NCBI RefSeq assembly: GCF_043641665.1
Contig: NC_092189.1
Location: forward strand, 14,910,833-14,974,832
Direction: 5' to 3'
From: Enoplosus armatus
Taxonomy: Eukaryota > Chordata > Actinopteri > Centrarchiformes > Enoplosidae
Length of the DNA: 64,000 bases
Below, piece after piece: positions 25,194 through 38,811 of the stretch. The position numbers and the translations under genes were made by a program. Numbering within the stretch: the stretch's first letter is position 1; each line of letters begins with the position of its first letter. Under the pieces are notes generated by a model. That model was not told where the DNA came from. It saw nothing but the letters and a program-made list of their open reading frames with translations, and made no database searches.

Positions 25194-26200
25194 TGTGTGG
25201 AGGGGGGGGGGGGCACATGTGCATGTACTCACCTGCCTATTCCAGAAGCTGAGAGCGATCTCGTGTGTAGTAGTATCGCACGTCAAAGCCTCTCAACTCC
25301 CACTCAAGACCTGGGGCAAGAGTGCGGCCACTTTAAAACACACGAGACAAACCCTGAATTAACTCTTTCTTAATACCAATATATCTTCTGCAGATGCAAG
25401 TAGGAGCAGATCCACTTTAAACAGGCGCCTCACAGCTGCAGGACCTCAGTACTTTTGACAGCAGTTTATTCTCTTTAAATCTCTATTCAACACTATGGGC
25501 ATAAGTCTGATGCCATATCATCTTTTGTATCTTGTCAATAGCACCTGATGACAGGGTTTGAGGGGAAAGAATAACGTGGCTTAGCGAATGGGTTCAATTT
25601 GTTAACTTTTCTTTTGTTTTGGTGAAACTTTGATTTTGTTCAATGAGACAAAAATTGCAGTAAACCAAATGGATGCTATTCTTCAAAGATATTGGGTGAC
25701 AGCATTAAATCTCTCTGTAGCAGCCAAAGATGACCTGATGTACCACCCAGATGTGGACGCTGACAGTGTCACTGAAGCTACAGGGTCACTTTGAAGAGAT
25801 CTTTTCGTCCCTTGTGGTCCTTCCTCTCTCCCAAAATGATGACCATGCAGATCAAAGGGGATGCTCCAAAGAAAACTCTTAATGGTGACCCCCACCTTCC
25901 CCCCCCCCCTGCTTCTTTCTCCCACTCCTCTCATATGCACACTTAACATCTGAACTCCCTCCTTCTTTCATTCATGCTAACCTCGTATTTACATACGCTG
26001 CTGCAGGGCAAAGGTAGTTTCCCGTTTTATCTGTGCTGAGTCCATAGGAAGTAGCTTGCTGAGTTGTTTTGGTTTATGTGTTGTTAGTGAAACACAGAGG
26101 GTCAAATGCAAGCCCAGGGGGCAGGTTGAGGTCACAGAGTAAACCTGGCAAGGTCGATCCCAGTACCTTTGTGGCTAACTTTGTGTGAATGTTTTGGTGG

Positions 26201-26201
<1 letters not shown>
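22213..26201. other. Gene-free interval
   Basis: No supported gene. 22880-23070 reads like a conserved non-coding block. An ATTTGCAT octamer is at 23381-23388. Purine- and pyrimidine-rich stretches at 23095-23150 and 24400-24620 give low-complexity frames. The 25154-25213 microsatellite lies inside. Confidence 0.5.
25154..25213. repeat. (TG)n tract followed by a 12-G run
   Basis: About 20 TG units, a short CTGTGTGGA spacer, then 12 consecutive G at 25202-25213. The G-run can form quadruplex-like structure but is simple sequence. Confidence 0.95.

Positions 26202-26245
<44 letters not shown>
26202..26245. repeat. (TG)n microsatellite
   Basis: Pure TG tract of about 22 units. Confidence 0.95.
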
Positions 26246-26248
<3 letters not shown>

Positions 26249-26790
26249 CGCCTACACATGTGCTCATGCATGTATGCACATCAGCGCACGAATGTCAGGT
26301 GAGTTAGTGCTGTCTGTGCTGGTGCAGTCAGAGCCTCTCCATCAGTGCTGACCCAGGCAGCCATCATTGTTCTCGAGCTGTAAATCACCCTGCTGCAATC
26401 AGGGCCCTGATCTAGGCTTCTTTGAGCCCTCTCCACTCCAGATGATTCCCCTCCTGATTGGCCTAACTGGACTCCTGTCTGTGGCGGCAGATTAGCATGT
26501 GTTGTTTTTTCTCTGTGGCATACAGATTGAGCCATGTTAGCATTCACACCTCCACACAGCGCCAAAGGGCTCTGTAGAGGCAAACCAGACTTCCCTGATA
26601 GCTTTGATAACTTTTAGAAGAGCAGAAAAAAATACAGGTGGTGGACATAATAACAGGGACACCTGACTAAAAAATGGATTTCTAAAATGTATCCTCAAGA
26701 ACTTTGTTATGCTGTGCTTTTGTTGACACTGTGTCAGAAAGGAAGTTGATTTTTTTAGGCTTTAGTTTGTGTTGTTGTTAGTATCATGAG

Positions 26791-26965
26791 CAAAATGTAC
26801 TTAAAGTATCAAAAGTAAAACGGCCCTCGACTGTCAAATTATTATATATTACATAATCGATTGTTAATACTGATGCATCACTGAGTAAGCAGCCTTTAAC
26901 TGTTGTGGCTACTCGAGGTGGAGCTAGTTTCAACTACTTTGGTTAAGCTAGCAGTTAGCTAATCT
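26791..26965 (-). mobile_element. Internal fragment of hAT-like element
   Basis: AAATGTACTTAAAGTATC followed by AAAAGTAAAA matches the inner part of the 38812-39393 copy, where ACTTAAGTATCAAAAGTAAA occurs. The following GATGCATCACTGAGTAAGC and GTGGAGCTAGTTTCAACTAC segments are also typical of this family. Both termini are absent. Orientation is opposite to the copy at 59618. Confidence 0.65.
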
Positions 26966-28779
26966 CAGATATGTAAACAGATATTTAGGCAAGTGACAAG
27001 ATTTTAGTATTAGAAGCGTTCTGGTTTCTGTTTGTAGTCCGAGTAGTGTTGACCAATCATGACTGAGCGGATTGTAGCAAGACATTTAAGCACAACACAG
27101 AATTAAAAACGGAACATAAATTTGGTAGAAAATGTGCTACAGCTTTGAGACACAGGTGTGTTTATTGATCGGAATTTATTTTCTCGCTGGTATTTAGAAT
27201 GCAGTTTCAATGGTTCATCATTGTAATTCGATTCAGTGTACTTTATTTCAACAGGATAATCCACTAAGTATCATATATTAATTCATTTCAATGTCTATAA
27301 CAGGAGGTGGGACAGTCTTTGTGCTTTTGGCCTAATTTCTCCCTCATCATTTTTCTCCTCTTCAGATATCGTGATGAAAGTACATTCATGACCTGATCTG
27401 GTGAGACATATATGTACCTGGAAGGGTGCCCACTTGCTGCAACCTGTGTGCTTCTAACTCCGGGGGTCATTTGTTCTCCCAGTGGGAGACCTTTGGGTTG
27501 AGCACCCTGTCAACAGCAATCAGGGAGTGACCAATGGCTGAGAAGGCAAGGCCCATTGCCTCCCACAGAGAGAAACTTGCTTATCTATCCGTATCTATGC
27601 AGTCATCATAGTAAAGACAGCAATCTGTGATGTAATACCATATGCAGCTTAGAAGTCAGAGATGTAGGTTATGAATATGGTCAAGATCTCACAGTTAAAA
27701 TGAACACGTTAGATAAGGTTTGGTGTTTTTTGTCAATATTAAGTACAGTCTCTCTTGGGAGCTGCTGCAAGTGAAGGTTTGGTGTTTTTCTCCATTCTGT
27801 ATTCGCACTTACATTGTTTCTTTCAATAATATCCTCGATGTTGCTCAACATGAGCACAAAACTCTTCCAGGGAATGTAACAATCATACGTTAGTTATGTT
27901 AGGACCAACAGTTTCAGTTTTTTCAACTTTGTTTCTGAGAAATCATGCTTTATCGGTTATTTTGTCATGGACGACGCTCTAAATACTGCAATACCCATGA
28001 GCCTCAGTCGCCGTTGCCATGGCAAAGAGTCCAGTCAGATGCGTGAATTAGAATGGTAGTGAATTCAAGTTGCTGAGGTCAACCAAAGTTGACCCCAAAA
28101 TTTAAAGTGAACTGATTCAAGCTGCAGATTATAAAATCACACGTGCCATAATTATAAGCTGACTGGGCGTTTCTTTCTTCCCCAAAATGTTTATTTACAC
28201 AAACTTGTACATTTGACTTTTTATGAAAGAATCAAATATTTTCTAGCAGGGCTGTTAATATTTTGGACTGATGATGATAACATTGTCTGAGGGAAAAATG
28301 AATGGGAATTTTTATTTTATTGCCAGAACCAGGCTTCATCCCACTTTGGAACTCTTTAGCTGGTTGAGTTATGTTGTCGTGGAGACGGTCATTGTGTAGG
28401 CCTCATGGAATCCTGATGACATCACAGTGATTCCAGGCTGTGTGTGTTCAGTGATCATGGGGATCACAGGCCTTAACTCAGTGCCCGGTCCCTGCAGTGG
28501 ATGAGAGACGGTGACTAAAGAGTGACAGAAAAAGTTATAAATTCTAGTCAGAGATGTGTGTGTGTGTGTGGCGTGCATAATATTCAGCAGCAGAGTGGGG
28601 GTAGAGCATCACACTATTAAAAACAACTTTATATCCAGAGTGCTCTTCAGTGCACACACCTACAACAGTCTGGTTCTCTTCTAACCTTACCTTAATCTTT
28701 AAATCTTTTGTGTTTCTTCAATTTTCATTTTTTTTTATTATAGTGGCACTCCGAAGACCTTTTATTTAGTAAATTATAC
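26966..28779. other. Gene-free interval
   Basis: AT-rich to mixed sequence without a supported gene or recognised repeat. A GTGTGTGTGTG stretch is at about 28556-28570. Confidence 0.5.
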
Positions 28780-28930
28780 CTTATGAGAGAGATTACAGTG
28801 GAGAGATGACAGGAAATTAGGGCAGAGAGAAAAAAGCAGCGACATGCAACAAAGGTCCCCAGCCGGATACCAACTGGGGATGTTGCGGTTCATGGTCGGT
28901 ACCTTAATCCCTAGGCCACCAAGGCACCCC
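28780..28930 (-). mobile_element. tRNA-derived SINE-like repeat
   Basis: Read on the minus strand, this starts GGGGTGCCTTGGTGGCCTAG, a tRNA-like head with an A-box-like GTGGCCTAGGG. It continues through a B-box-like GGTATCCGGC to GGGGACCTTTGTTGCATGTC, then a CT-rich body ending TTTCCTGTCATCTCTCC. I recognise this arrangement as a common teleost SINE. The B box is degenerate (GGTATCCGGC against GGTTCGAATCC), so the copy is probably inactive. Confidence 0.7.
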
Positions 28931-31900
28931 CTGAAGATCTTCTTGACAATAACTGATTTTAACACTTGCTTACCAAAATAATTGCTGAGAGACCTTATTT
29001 TACACTGACTGTGCTAAACAGTCCTTAAATAAAAATAACAAATAAAACTTTACCAGGAATTATCTTGCTCACTTTCTCTCGATCCACATTGCAAACAAGA
29101 CTACAAACAAGAACAAACAAAGAGTCTACAGCCATGCTAGCAGCTCTCTGAGGCTGTATGTAGGCACTTACTATGTTCCCCAATCCTGGTTTATCCTGTA
29201 AGCACGCTAACATTTACTAAGTAGCATGAAACATTAAGCACAGCTGAGGCTGAGAATGTTATTCCTCATTAGGTACCAAAGTATTGGACAAAGTTTTGAC
29301 CTGATGGTGGTACTAGATGAAGTCAGGGGATCAGTACAGTCAGTAGGGTTCATCCTCTGGGGACCACGACTGTCACTGCCACTATCATAGCCAAACATCT
29401 CTATCTCATTTAGTCTGTTTAATTGAGCTCTCAAAACTAGTTCTAAGTAAAGGCAACTTGTCTTCAGTTGCCTTTACTTCGTACTAGAATCAAAATAAAA
29501 CTTTATTTTAGTAGTAGAAGCAAGTTGAAATAACTTACTGCGCCGGCTGCAGTATATATACTTATATTAGTGCGTAGTTGAAGTATATAATGGAAGTGAA
29601 AAGTTGCCAAAAAAATCAGTATGAACTATGTTTCATATAAAATGTGAAATCCTTTCTAGTGCCGCACGCTGGTAGCAGGACACCAGAAAGGAATTTTAAC
29701 TCTGTTGCTCCCTAAACCAACAATGACAGAGGATGCTAAAAACAAACATCTCACTGACTAAGTTATGAATCAGACACGATCCTCTGGTGGAATTCTACAG
29801 AAGGAGGGAGAGAGAGAGAGAGGGAGGGAAGGAAATTACCTCTGGTATACATATCCTCACGTCTGATAATCCCGCCTCATGTGTCTGAGCGAGACTCTCT
29901 TGACATGGGCGTAATGGTAATTATGGTGATTTACAACTCGTTCCTCCAGTTGCTACCATTATATCACATGGGTTGTATGTTTTTTTTCCAAGGAAAGGTA
30001 CCGAGTGGCTCTTTATAATTCTCTATAGCAAAAAAAAAGGCCCATGTGAACATTATTTGCCAGCTTGGAGCAGTTTTGTGTGCATTGGCGTCGCTTGTGC
30101 TTGAGCTCGCATGATAAAGAGACTTGATCTCCGTGTTCTCCAGTGTTTGCCTAATGCTCACATGTGTATGTGTTGATGTATTGTGTATGCGTTTGCTTAT
30201 TGTGTGTGTGTGTGTGTTTGCCTTAGCAGGGTAGGGCGATGGGGTCCAAGGGGTAGACAGGGTGAGGAGGTGGGTGGTGGTGCTTGGACCTCATCTCCCA
30301 GGAACCTCTCTGTGCTCCAGAAACCTGAGCTTCAGCCTGTTAAGACAATAAGGGGAACACGTGAGACTCTGGCACATGGTGGCTAGGGTTACCTGCTTGC
30401 TCTGCCTCGCTCTGAACTTTTGGCCCTTGGAGCAAAACCTCCCCACCTTTATGATTCCTGCACTGTTCCACCTCCCTCCCTGCTCTCTGTCCACCCTTCA
30501 TTAGGTCCCTCCCTTCATCTGGCATGTTCTTGTGTCTCCTTCTCGAATCATTTGTGTCTGACAGGTTTGTGCTGCAACTCCTTATTTTGCTTGTACAGTT
30601 GTGCCCCCTACTCCTGCTCTTTCACTGCGCTACAGAGCATTATGACTAATGATCTTTTGAGTGAATCGCTCATTGACAGAATTCCTCCGTTTCTGTTTGT
30701 TTGTGTGTTTGTTGTCTGTCTCTCCAGACAAAAGGCTGGCTGGGCCCCCGCCATTAGATATCCATCCATCCACAGTCCACAGGTGAACTCCTTCCACCAG
30801 CCAGCCAGGCAAACCTGACTTTCAAGTCTCCCACCCACATCTATTGGACTGCTGTCCTCTCACCTGTGCAAATATGAAAGAGCGAGAGAGAGAGAGATGG
30901 AGAGATGGAGAGAGGGAGGGTGGAAAAGAGTGAAATGGAAAGATATCCCAGCCTTTGGTTACTGGGTGGGGCGCAGAAAACAATACCGCACAGCTGAGCA
31001 AACCTCCATAGCCATAGGACTTCACCTGAACACTCTCCACTTTTCTCCTCTCTGTTTTCTCTCTTAATCCATTCTCTCTTTCTGTAACCGGCCCCACAGC
31101 GATAGTGGGCTAAGGCGCTCTTTTATGGCCACTGAATAGAGATTTCCTTTGAGGTTATGGAGTTGATACACTCTCCAACGTCACTTTTGTGCCATGGTCA
31201 CAATGTAGAGTGATCTACTGCCTTAGGGGACACACACTCTCTTTAGATGTGTTCCAGTGTAGGTGTAGGTATTATCAGGATATTATTCAGGAAATCCTTT
31301 CATCTAACGATATCCGCAGCAGGTTTCACTTAATTTGGAAATGTAGCCTATAATCTTGATCACACTACACTAAACCAACTTGATGACTGAGGAACAAAGG
31401 TGGTGATATGGATGGCAACATGTTTAATATAGTAACATGAAACTGAATCTCTGGGAGCTTAAATAAAAAAAAAGCTAAACTGTGTGGGAAATTGGAGGAG
31501 AAACAAACTCAAATTTAAAAAAAAAAGAGCATCACAAATACATTTTGTTCACATTCCTGGAACGCGTGACTGCTGAAATACAATGTGTTCATCAACAGCG
31601 ATGCGCCTGGCTGAAATGTTGAAGCAAAGCAAAGATACCCCACATGCTTGCTCATTTGCTCCTTGATGTGAGACATACGTAGATATGAATCTTAACAGAA
31701 ACATGAAGGTAAAATCATCGGTATCAAGTGGAAACAGTTACCACCCAGCTGTCGAAGTAGATGTGTATAGAGATACATAGGAACTCCCTGTTGGGTGTGT
31801 AAACTTAAATTAACTTAAAGTGATGTACTTTTTTGCTGCCTTGCTGTTCTGTGCATTAATGACTGTACCCCACTTTAAAAATGGAACACAGTATTAAGTT

Positions 31901-34900
31901 GACTGGACGTGTATTTGGTTTGATGGTGCCAGGGGTTTTTAGTGATGGTGAGGTATAAGTGAAGCATATCACATGAAGGCAGGCAGACTCTCACACCTAT
32001 TTGCTTTCTTCCCTCTCTCTCTCCTCTGCAGGTTTGGGCCTGAAAGACGTGCCAGACCTGCTGCCAAAGCATCGGCCTCCACCTCACCCTGCAGACATGG
32101 CTGAACACACGCATGCATGCACACACAAACACGCACACACACGCACGCTAAAAACCCCCAAAAACATGCATATCTCTAATATGTGTTTTCAAGCATGTAA
32201 ACATATGTCACTTCCTCATATTTCTATACATCCACCACCCACATGTGCCCAAGACCCTTTCGTGTGCATACACACACACACACACACACACACATTCTTG
32301 GCATCTTTACATCATGTCTATCTTGGCCTCTGATGATGGAGTCGTCTCTCATGCCTCGAGTCAGACGTAGACATGATCGGGTCACATTCACACGGTTTTC
32401 TTCAACACAAACATAAACACTCACATGCATTCGGTTTGTCAGTTGTCTCTCAGGCATGCCCTATTTTTAAAACCGTAAGCACACCTACACACATTCTCCC
32501 ATGCTTGGGCACACCCACTGCAGCCCATGTCATGCTGCGAGACTATCCTCATCTCACAGAACACCCTGCACAGTTGTAAAGCAGGGAAAATTAGTCAGGT
32601 GAAGTAAATCTCGACACCTGACACTAGTGGTCTCTCTTTAAAGTTGTTTGCACCACCGCCCCCATACTTAATGGTACAGCACCTACTGATTACTGCATGC
32701 TCTGAACTAGTCTGGTAATTGCACAGTACATACCTGTCCAGGGTGTAAGCCTGTCCGCTGAACACGGGGCCCCTCTGTTAGACTCACGGTATTGTCTGAG
32801 AGAGGGAGCCTCCTATCTGTCATTCAGTATCAGCCATTGTCAGTGTGCATCCCCACTCTGGGATGCATGTGTCCCACAGCTGTAAAGGTCAACTCATAGA
32901 AAGGTGTATATGTTCATATTTTTGCTTCAATCAGCTGGTGTTTATGAAAAGTTTGATCTCGAATAACCAGTAACCATCATCTCAGAAGCTCAAGATAATA
33001 CAGAGAATGAGCATCACCCCTTCAAAAGTTAAGTCACAACAGTCGTTTGGTATGTGAATCAGTGTGCAGTTCTTAAACCTGTGGTTGTTTTCAAGACAAC
33101 TGAATGAGTCAGACTCCATGTGCATGTGTTTGGTAGATGGTGACGTCTGTAGTTGTACAGTATGTAGTCTGTAACCACGAAAGCATTGCAAATATCACAT
33201 CGGAGGATTGTTTTGTAGTTATTTTGGGTGGTCTGTTTTATCTATATCAGTATCTCTCTTCACTTGAAATCAGAGACACTGCTTTATCTGTTTGTCCCAA
33301 AAGATTATATCAGTATGTTGTTTTTGGCTCCTTTTTCTCATCCTACAATGGCAAAACTGCTCTAAAACACCCACTCTTACTTTATATGTGCTAGTTGCTA
33401 AATGTGTCGTCTGTGCATCACAGCATTAGGGTTTTCACTTTCATGTAACCATTATGAACAAAATATTACCGACAAACTCTTTGATAACCAGGTAAAATGC
33501 TGAATGTACCTTAATGAGGAAGAGTAGGGATTATTTAAATTAGGAATTATTTATCTAAAATAATAGGGAAGAAGGGATGAGAAGGCAAATGGAGTGAAGT
33601 AAATGGAGGCTCACAGAGAGATCTCATTTCTAAATATTCACCAGCTCATTCCTGGGAGAAGCAAACTGGAATGAGGAGTGGCCACAGAAGTTTGTCACAC
33701 AAGTTCTGTCTGAAAACACATTGAGTGCACTGCAGACAAATTCAACCATATCAGTGTACATACAATACATTTAGAGGTAAACGGCAACATACCAATGCCA
33801 AAATGCTAAAACTGAAGGTTCATTTAAATAGCTTGTGTTTCATCACATTTTATATTGCACTGCATTATTGGTTGCTTTGTAATTTACTGTTTACTGTGCA
33901 ATTTTTGATGTTTTTTAATTCTAGTGCCCTTTGAGTGCCAAGCCCACATGGGCCGAAAGGAACATCACATAGACATGTACGTATAATCCTCATATCTACC
34001 CCCCTTTTATTTTTATCTGCCCAAAACAAAAACATGAAACATGAAGAATATAATAATGATTAGTATTATCTTATTGTTCGATCACTCATTTTTAGAAATG
34101 AAAAACATGTTTTTGAATTTTATGTTAACTAATTATGAGGATTTTGTGTTGTATGCAGTTTACTGGATGAAAAAGGAAAAAACACTCCTTGTTGGCATTT
34201 TGCAACATTTTAAAGAGATGTATAAATGTATATGTGACATAGGAGCAATAGCAGAATGTTAATTTGCTTAGAAAGAAAAAAAAGTGATCTCTGGGCTAGT
34301 TTTTCTGAATGGTGATGCAGTAGTGATTAGTATGAGGTGATAGGATTATGGTAAAGAGTAAAAATAGCACAGAACTAACTCACATATGAGCTTTTAATAG
34401 ACCATTGAGAGGTTAGTGTGTATGACGGGCTTACAAATTAAGATCCATTTAAAGCTGCTTTTTTTTTTTCTTACATGAATGGTGTGTCTCTACCCCCCTC
34501 CTCCCTTTTACAAATCCCCCAGTAGTTGCGAGGTGGTGTTGTGTTGGTTAGGAGGTGGTTGTTGTTGTTATTGATAGCCACAGGCTTGTGGCTCTTCCTG
34601 GGTGACAGTAACAGGAGTTAAAACCTGTAAATCTTCAGGAGACCTCCTTCCACCCCTCTAATTCCTCATTACCTCACGGCAGGTTGTCTCTGGAGAGATT
34701 TAGAAGACCTGCAGGGCTGCTTTAGTGGAGGAGAGTGTTTTACTGAGTGTTAACCTATGTGGTGAGTGTGTAGGGCCACAGGGAAGGACTAGTGGGCCGT
34801 GGCTGTAGGCTAGGTGTGTGACCACGGACCACAGGCAGGTAACACCATATAGGGTTTCCATCCTTGGTTGTGCGTAAGTGTGTGTGGTTTCACGCTCCAG

Positions 34901-36427
34901 GTGAAAAGATGCTGCACTCTGACTAACTTTTTTGACAACCACAACCTAAAATAAGAAGAAAGATAACCTGAGAAACTTTAAATTTTACTGCTCTACTCTT
35001 CTACAGTCAGTTCGGTCACAGCTCAGTATTTCAGGGCAAGTGTCACATCTCATCCACTCTGTTAATTCTGCCTAAATGTTTACAGACTAATGAAAGGACT
35101 CTGGGTTGGCTCATCCTTTCAGCCTGCATCAGAGTAACCTAACACCCAGCGCCTGCAAACTCATCTGTCTGTTTATCTACCTGGCCGTCTGTGTCTTAAC
35201 CTGTGTCTTTAAACAAACCTATAAAATCAGTGTTGGTTCCCAAACACTGTTCAAACAAGAACTTTTTCTGAGCTGGAGCCTGCAGGGTCTTCTGGGAGCC
35301 TCGTGTCGTCTGTTTACTAGCTCCCACTAGTGGTAAAAAGCAGTAATGTCAAAGCCGACCTGGGAGGTAATTAGTGCTCAGTTTGTCTGTGTAATGCATT
35401 TAATATCTAATAAGATCTAATAAGACAGATATCTCGTTTTAATTATAATGATATAGATTCAAGTTAGATACATGCAGAGTAGTTAAGCATTTATATAAAC
35501 CTGAAGCACCGGTTTTATTGCTACAAAGGAATGAATAAATCAAGCCAAAAACACATGTACTATTTTAGTGCACACTTCATTTCTTATCTTGTACCATGAA
35601 GCAAGAATGCACTGACAAGCGGGTGTGATGACTTTTTCCTGTCTTCACATGGCTATCCTATTTGTGAATGCATGCTGTTGTGGCGTTGAAGTGAATCATT
35701 CAGCGGCCTGTGTGATCCCCTCTATGGCATTGTGTCTCCAGCGACAGTGTTTACTGATAATTGAGTAATTACCTGTAAAAGATAGCACTCCCATGGTTCT
35801 GTTCAGCTGTAATCTTCCCAGTCTGCATTCACTGCAGATCAGGTTTTACTTTGGGAACCAGCTAAATACAACAGTTTAGCACGACTCCCTGAGTAAATGT
35901 GTGTGTGACAGAGCTACATTCTGTATATATATATATAACCACTCTTGAGCTACCACTAAACTGGCCTCAGAGACGATGAACAGGAAACAAGAAAGTGTTT
36001 GAAACTCATTTGCCAACTCTGACACGATGATGGTTGGACATTCGAAATTGCACAAAAATCATACGACGGTAATTTGACATTCCTTTGTGAGTTTCACAAT
36101 CCCACAGTGAATAGAAAGTTGTAACAGGCACTTTGTGCGTACACTAGTGGCCTCACCCACAATGGCATTTGAAAGACAAACAGCAGTGCGTGCTGCTGGC
36201 CGGAGCTCCACAGCAGTGAAAGTGGTCGTTCTTTTTGAATTACGGCAGCCAAAGTTCAGCATAATGTCCGTGTCATTACAGTGTAAAGAAACCTTTGTGA
36301 GTCAGCCCTGTCCCTTCCCTGGTCGTCTTAGGCTATTCTCTTTCTCGTAAAGAGTTTGAACTTGCTCTTCCTCTTCTTTCTTTCTTCCTCTCTCTCTGTC
36401 AAACTTTGTGTCTGTCTCTCTGCACTG
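28931..36427. other. Gene-free interval
   Basis: No supported gene over 7.5 kb. It holds GA-rich tracts (29808-29828, 30880-30920), the CA tract at 32270, CACACG-type simple sequence at 32105-32150 and AT-rich DNA at 33400-34300. An acceptor-like pyrimidine tract plus CAG at 32012-32032 is followed by an open stretch, but there is no partner donor or family match. 29860-29950 holds TAATCCC and TAATTA cores and may be regulatory. Confidence 0.5.
32270..32294. repeat. (AC)n microsatellite
   Basis: About 12 pure AC units. Confidence 0.95.
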
Positions 36428-37113
36428 AAGGATGGGCTCACAGTTTTTCCAAGGCTGTCTGAAAACAGGTGCCCGTGAAAACATTTAAATAGGTTTTGCT
36501 TGCTGTAATCATTCCTCCTGCTCATACTGGCCATTAAGAGATCCCTTCCTAATGTGTGTTCAGTGTAAGGCATGGGGGACAAAACCTCTGCATGAAGCTA
36601 TGAGTCTCACTTAGTCAAATCAGAATCCAAATCAGCTTGATATGAGTACACATACAAGGAATTTGACTGTGGTTTTAAGTTGCTCTCAATGTACTTACAC
36701 ACAAAACTATTTACACACAAAAAAAACATACCGTACCGTTATGTACTTACAAATTAATAAATACATGAAAAGCAACAACAACAATATACAGGTGGAGTGT
36801 TCTGTAGATTGTAAACTAATACAAATGGCGAGTAAATATTGAATAGATAAAGTTATGTGAATACCTTCCAAAGTTACTTTGGTCTTTTTAGAACTAAATT
36901 TCAGTTTGTCCTTGCTGAGATGCAGTGGAGGGATAGTAACACAAAGAGGGAATTTATGTACTAAAAAAGGCTTTAACTTCATCACTTACATTGGAAGTTC
37001 ATCAGGAGGAGATCTTTTGAATGATTACAGCAAGCAAAACCTGTTTCAATGTTCATATAGGCACCTGACTTTTGTTTAAAGACATACTTGAAAAATTGTG
37101 AGCCTATCCTTTA
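36428..37113. mobile_element. Palindromic teleost interspersed repeat with nested insertion
   Basis: The two arms are inverted copies. AAGGATGGGCTCACAG at the left end pairs with the minus-strand reading of CTCACA..CCTATCCTT at the right end, and 36492-36514 is a perfect 23-bp inverted match to 37019-37041. Further shared blocks include CAGGTGCC and TTAAGAGATC-like sequence. I recognise the GCTTGCTGTAATCATTCCTC block from an abundant, non-coding fish repeat. The centre is broken by a different repeat (about 36615-36850). The arms have diverged by several substitutions and indels, so it is an old copy. Confidence 0.75.
36615..36850 (+). mobile_element. Nested repeat inside the palindromic element
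   Basis: Contains AAATCAGAATCCAAATCAGC, CACATACAAGGAATTTGACT, CTCAATGTACTTACAC and GTGTTCTGTAGATTGTAAAC. I recognise this order from a frequent teleost repeat, probably the 3' tail of a LINE. It interrupts the palindromic element between its two arms, so it inserted later. There is no coding part. Confidence 0.55.
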
Positions 37114-38811
37114 ACAAAACAGCTGCGCATCAAACTCCCTCCTCACCTCTGGCATGGGAAGCCATCACAGCAGGAAATCCTTGCGTATCCTGCTGTTTCC
37201 ATACACTCACATACCTACTTTCTTTTCCTCTTATCTTGTTTTTTTCCATCAACTACCAGCTCCAAACTGGGCCTCAAACCAGAAACGAGTGGTACTGGCT
37301 GGAATATTCGGTTACGGATGCATTTCCATTCGATTGTCCTAAAAGGGGACGAGAAGAAGTAAGCGATATGACTTAAGGGGATCATATTAATGTAATGTGC
37401 ACACACACACACACACACATACACAATAATCCCAGAGGACTTCCTTCCCATTCCCCATTAGAAACCACACCCAGGAGGACAGGTAACAGGAGAACACCTT
37501 TCACAGGGTCAGATTGGAAGAGGTGGGAAAAACAGGCAAGGTTTCTCTGATTAGTTACACCTCTTCATATCTCCTCAGTTCTTTTCATATTTACTTCACC
37601 TCTTTTTATTTCTTTCTTTTTCACTTTAAGACCCTCTCTCTCTCTCTCTCTCTCTCGCCAGCCAAGTATCTTATCCATTTTAATACTTGTATTGGCTGAT
37701 AATTTGAAGTGCCTCCTGCATGCCATATACCCAAACTGATCAGCCAGTCACTTTTTTTCCCCCCTCTAGCGTTTTGCCTGAGAGTTGGTGCTCTGAAAGG
37801 GACAGTAATATGCACTGATGTAATGTGTGAGATAGGGATCTTTTGTGGGGTGTGTTATAAATTGTCACCGTAATGCGAGTGCGCAGGGAGTTGGGTTGAG
37901 GGAGGGAGGGAGGGAGGGGGGGAGACTGAGAGGAGGGGTGGGAGGATCAAGCAGTGTCACTGGAATCCACAGTGTTGTGAGAGCCCCATACCTTTCAGCT
38001 TCATTAAACCAATTTCACGCCGAGGTGAGCTAAGAGAGGAAGCTCTGAATCTCAGCAGCGGCAACAATGGTGCATTGAAGGGATGAGGCGAAAGTAAATT
38101 AGGTACCACTTCACAGACGGCAAATTAAAATCTGAAAGTTGGATAGGAAAAGTTGAGGGTAGATGATTATGTCTTTATTGTGCCCTCCCTCCTCAATCTA
38201 GAAAACCCTCCCTTCCTTTTAGCAACCACCTTTGCCCCCCCACATCCCCACAACCCAATCCTCTAAGAAAAAATAATGATCTATTTCTTGTCTGGTAATT
38301 GGTTTCTAAGATGCTCCCACTCAAAGAGCCGATCTCAAATACCAAGCTGCTTATGGCCCTCCTTTCAGCCACTTAATTTGCTTGAGCTTATCAGTAAGAT
38401 TTCATATCCAGGAAAATCATATAAATTAAACATTAATGTAGGGCTTATTTCTGTGCTATCATTGACCTCCCACGACCATTGAGGTGCCTTATCGGGCTTG
38501 GGACTCGCTGTTTGTCACTCAAACTGATGTGAAGGTTTCAACAAACCCTCTTAGACACCAACTGTAGCCTCATACTTGAGAAGTACTTACTAAAATACAA
38601 GCCCTTCAAATCAAAGGTATTCCTTGTGTTTACTTTTAGATTTTAAGCAGAATTGTGCAGAATAAATGATGTAGCACTACAATAAAGACTCAGAGCCGCA
38701 GTGACTTGACGACTGTGCTGTGATCATAAACTGGTCAGATTACACACAAATGCTGAAAAGGAAATTTAAAAAAGAGATAAGGTAGCAGTTCAAATGGGTT
38801 TTTTTTTATTT
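37114..38811. other. Gene-free interval
   Basis: No gene. Simple sequence includes CA (37400-37419), CT (37633-37656) and GGGA-type (37900-37922) tracts. 38220-38480 reads like a conserved non-coding block, but this is untested. Confidence 0.5.
37400..37419. repeat. (CA)n microsatellite
   Basis: Ten CA units. Confidence 0.9.

Noticed and set aside
32012..32110. Acceptor-like pyrimidine tract and open stretch
   Set aside because: No paired donor, no known domain, and it runs directly into CACACG simple repeats.
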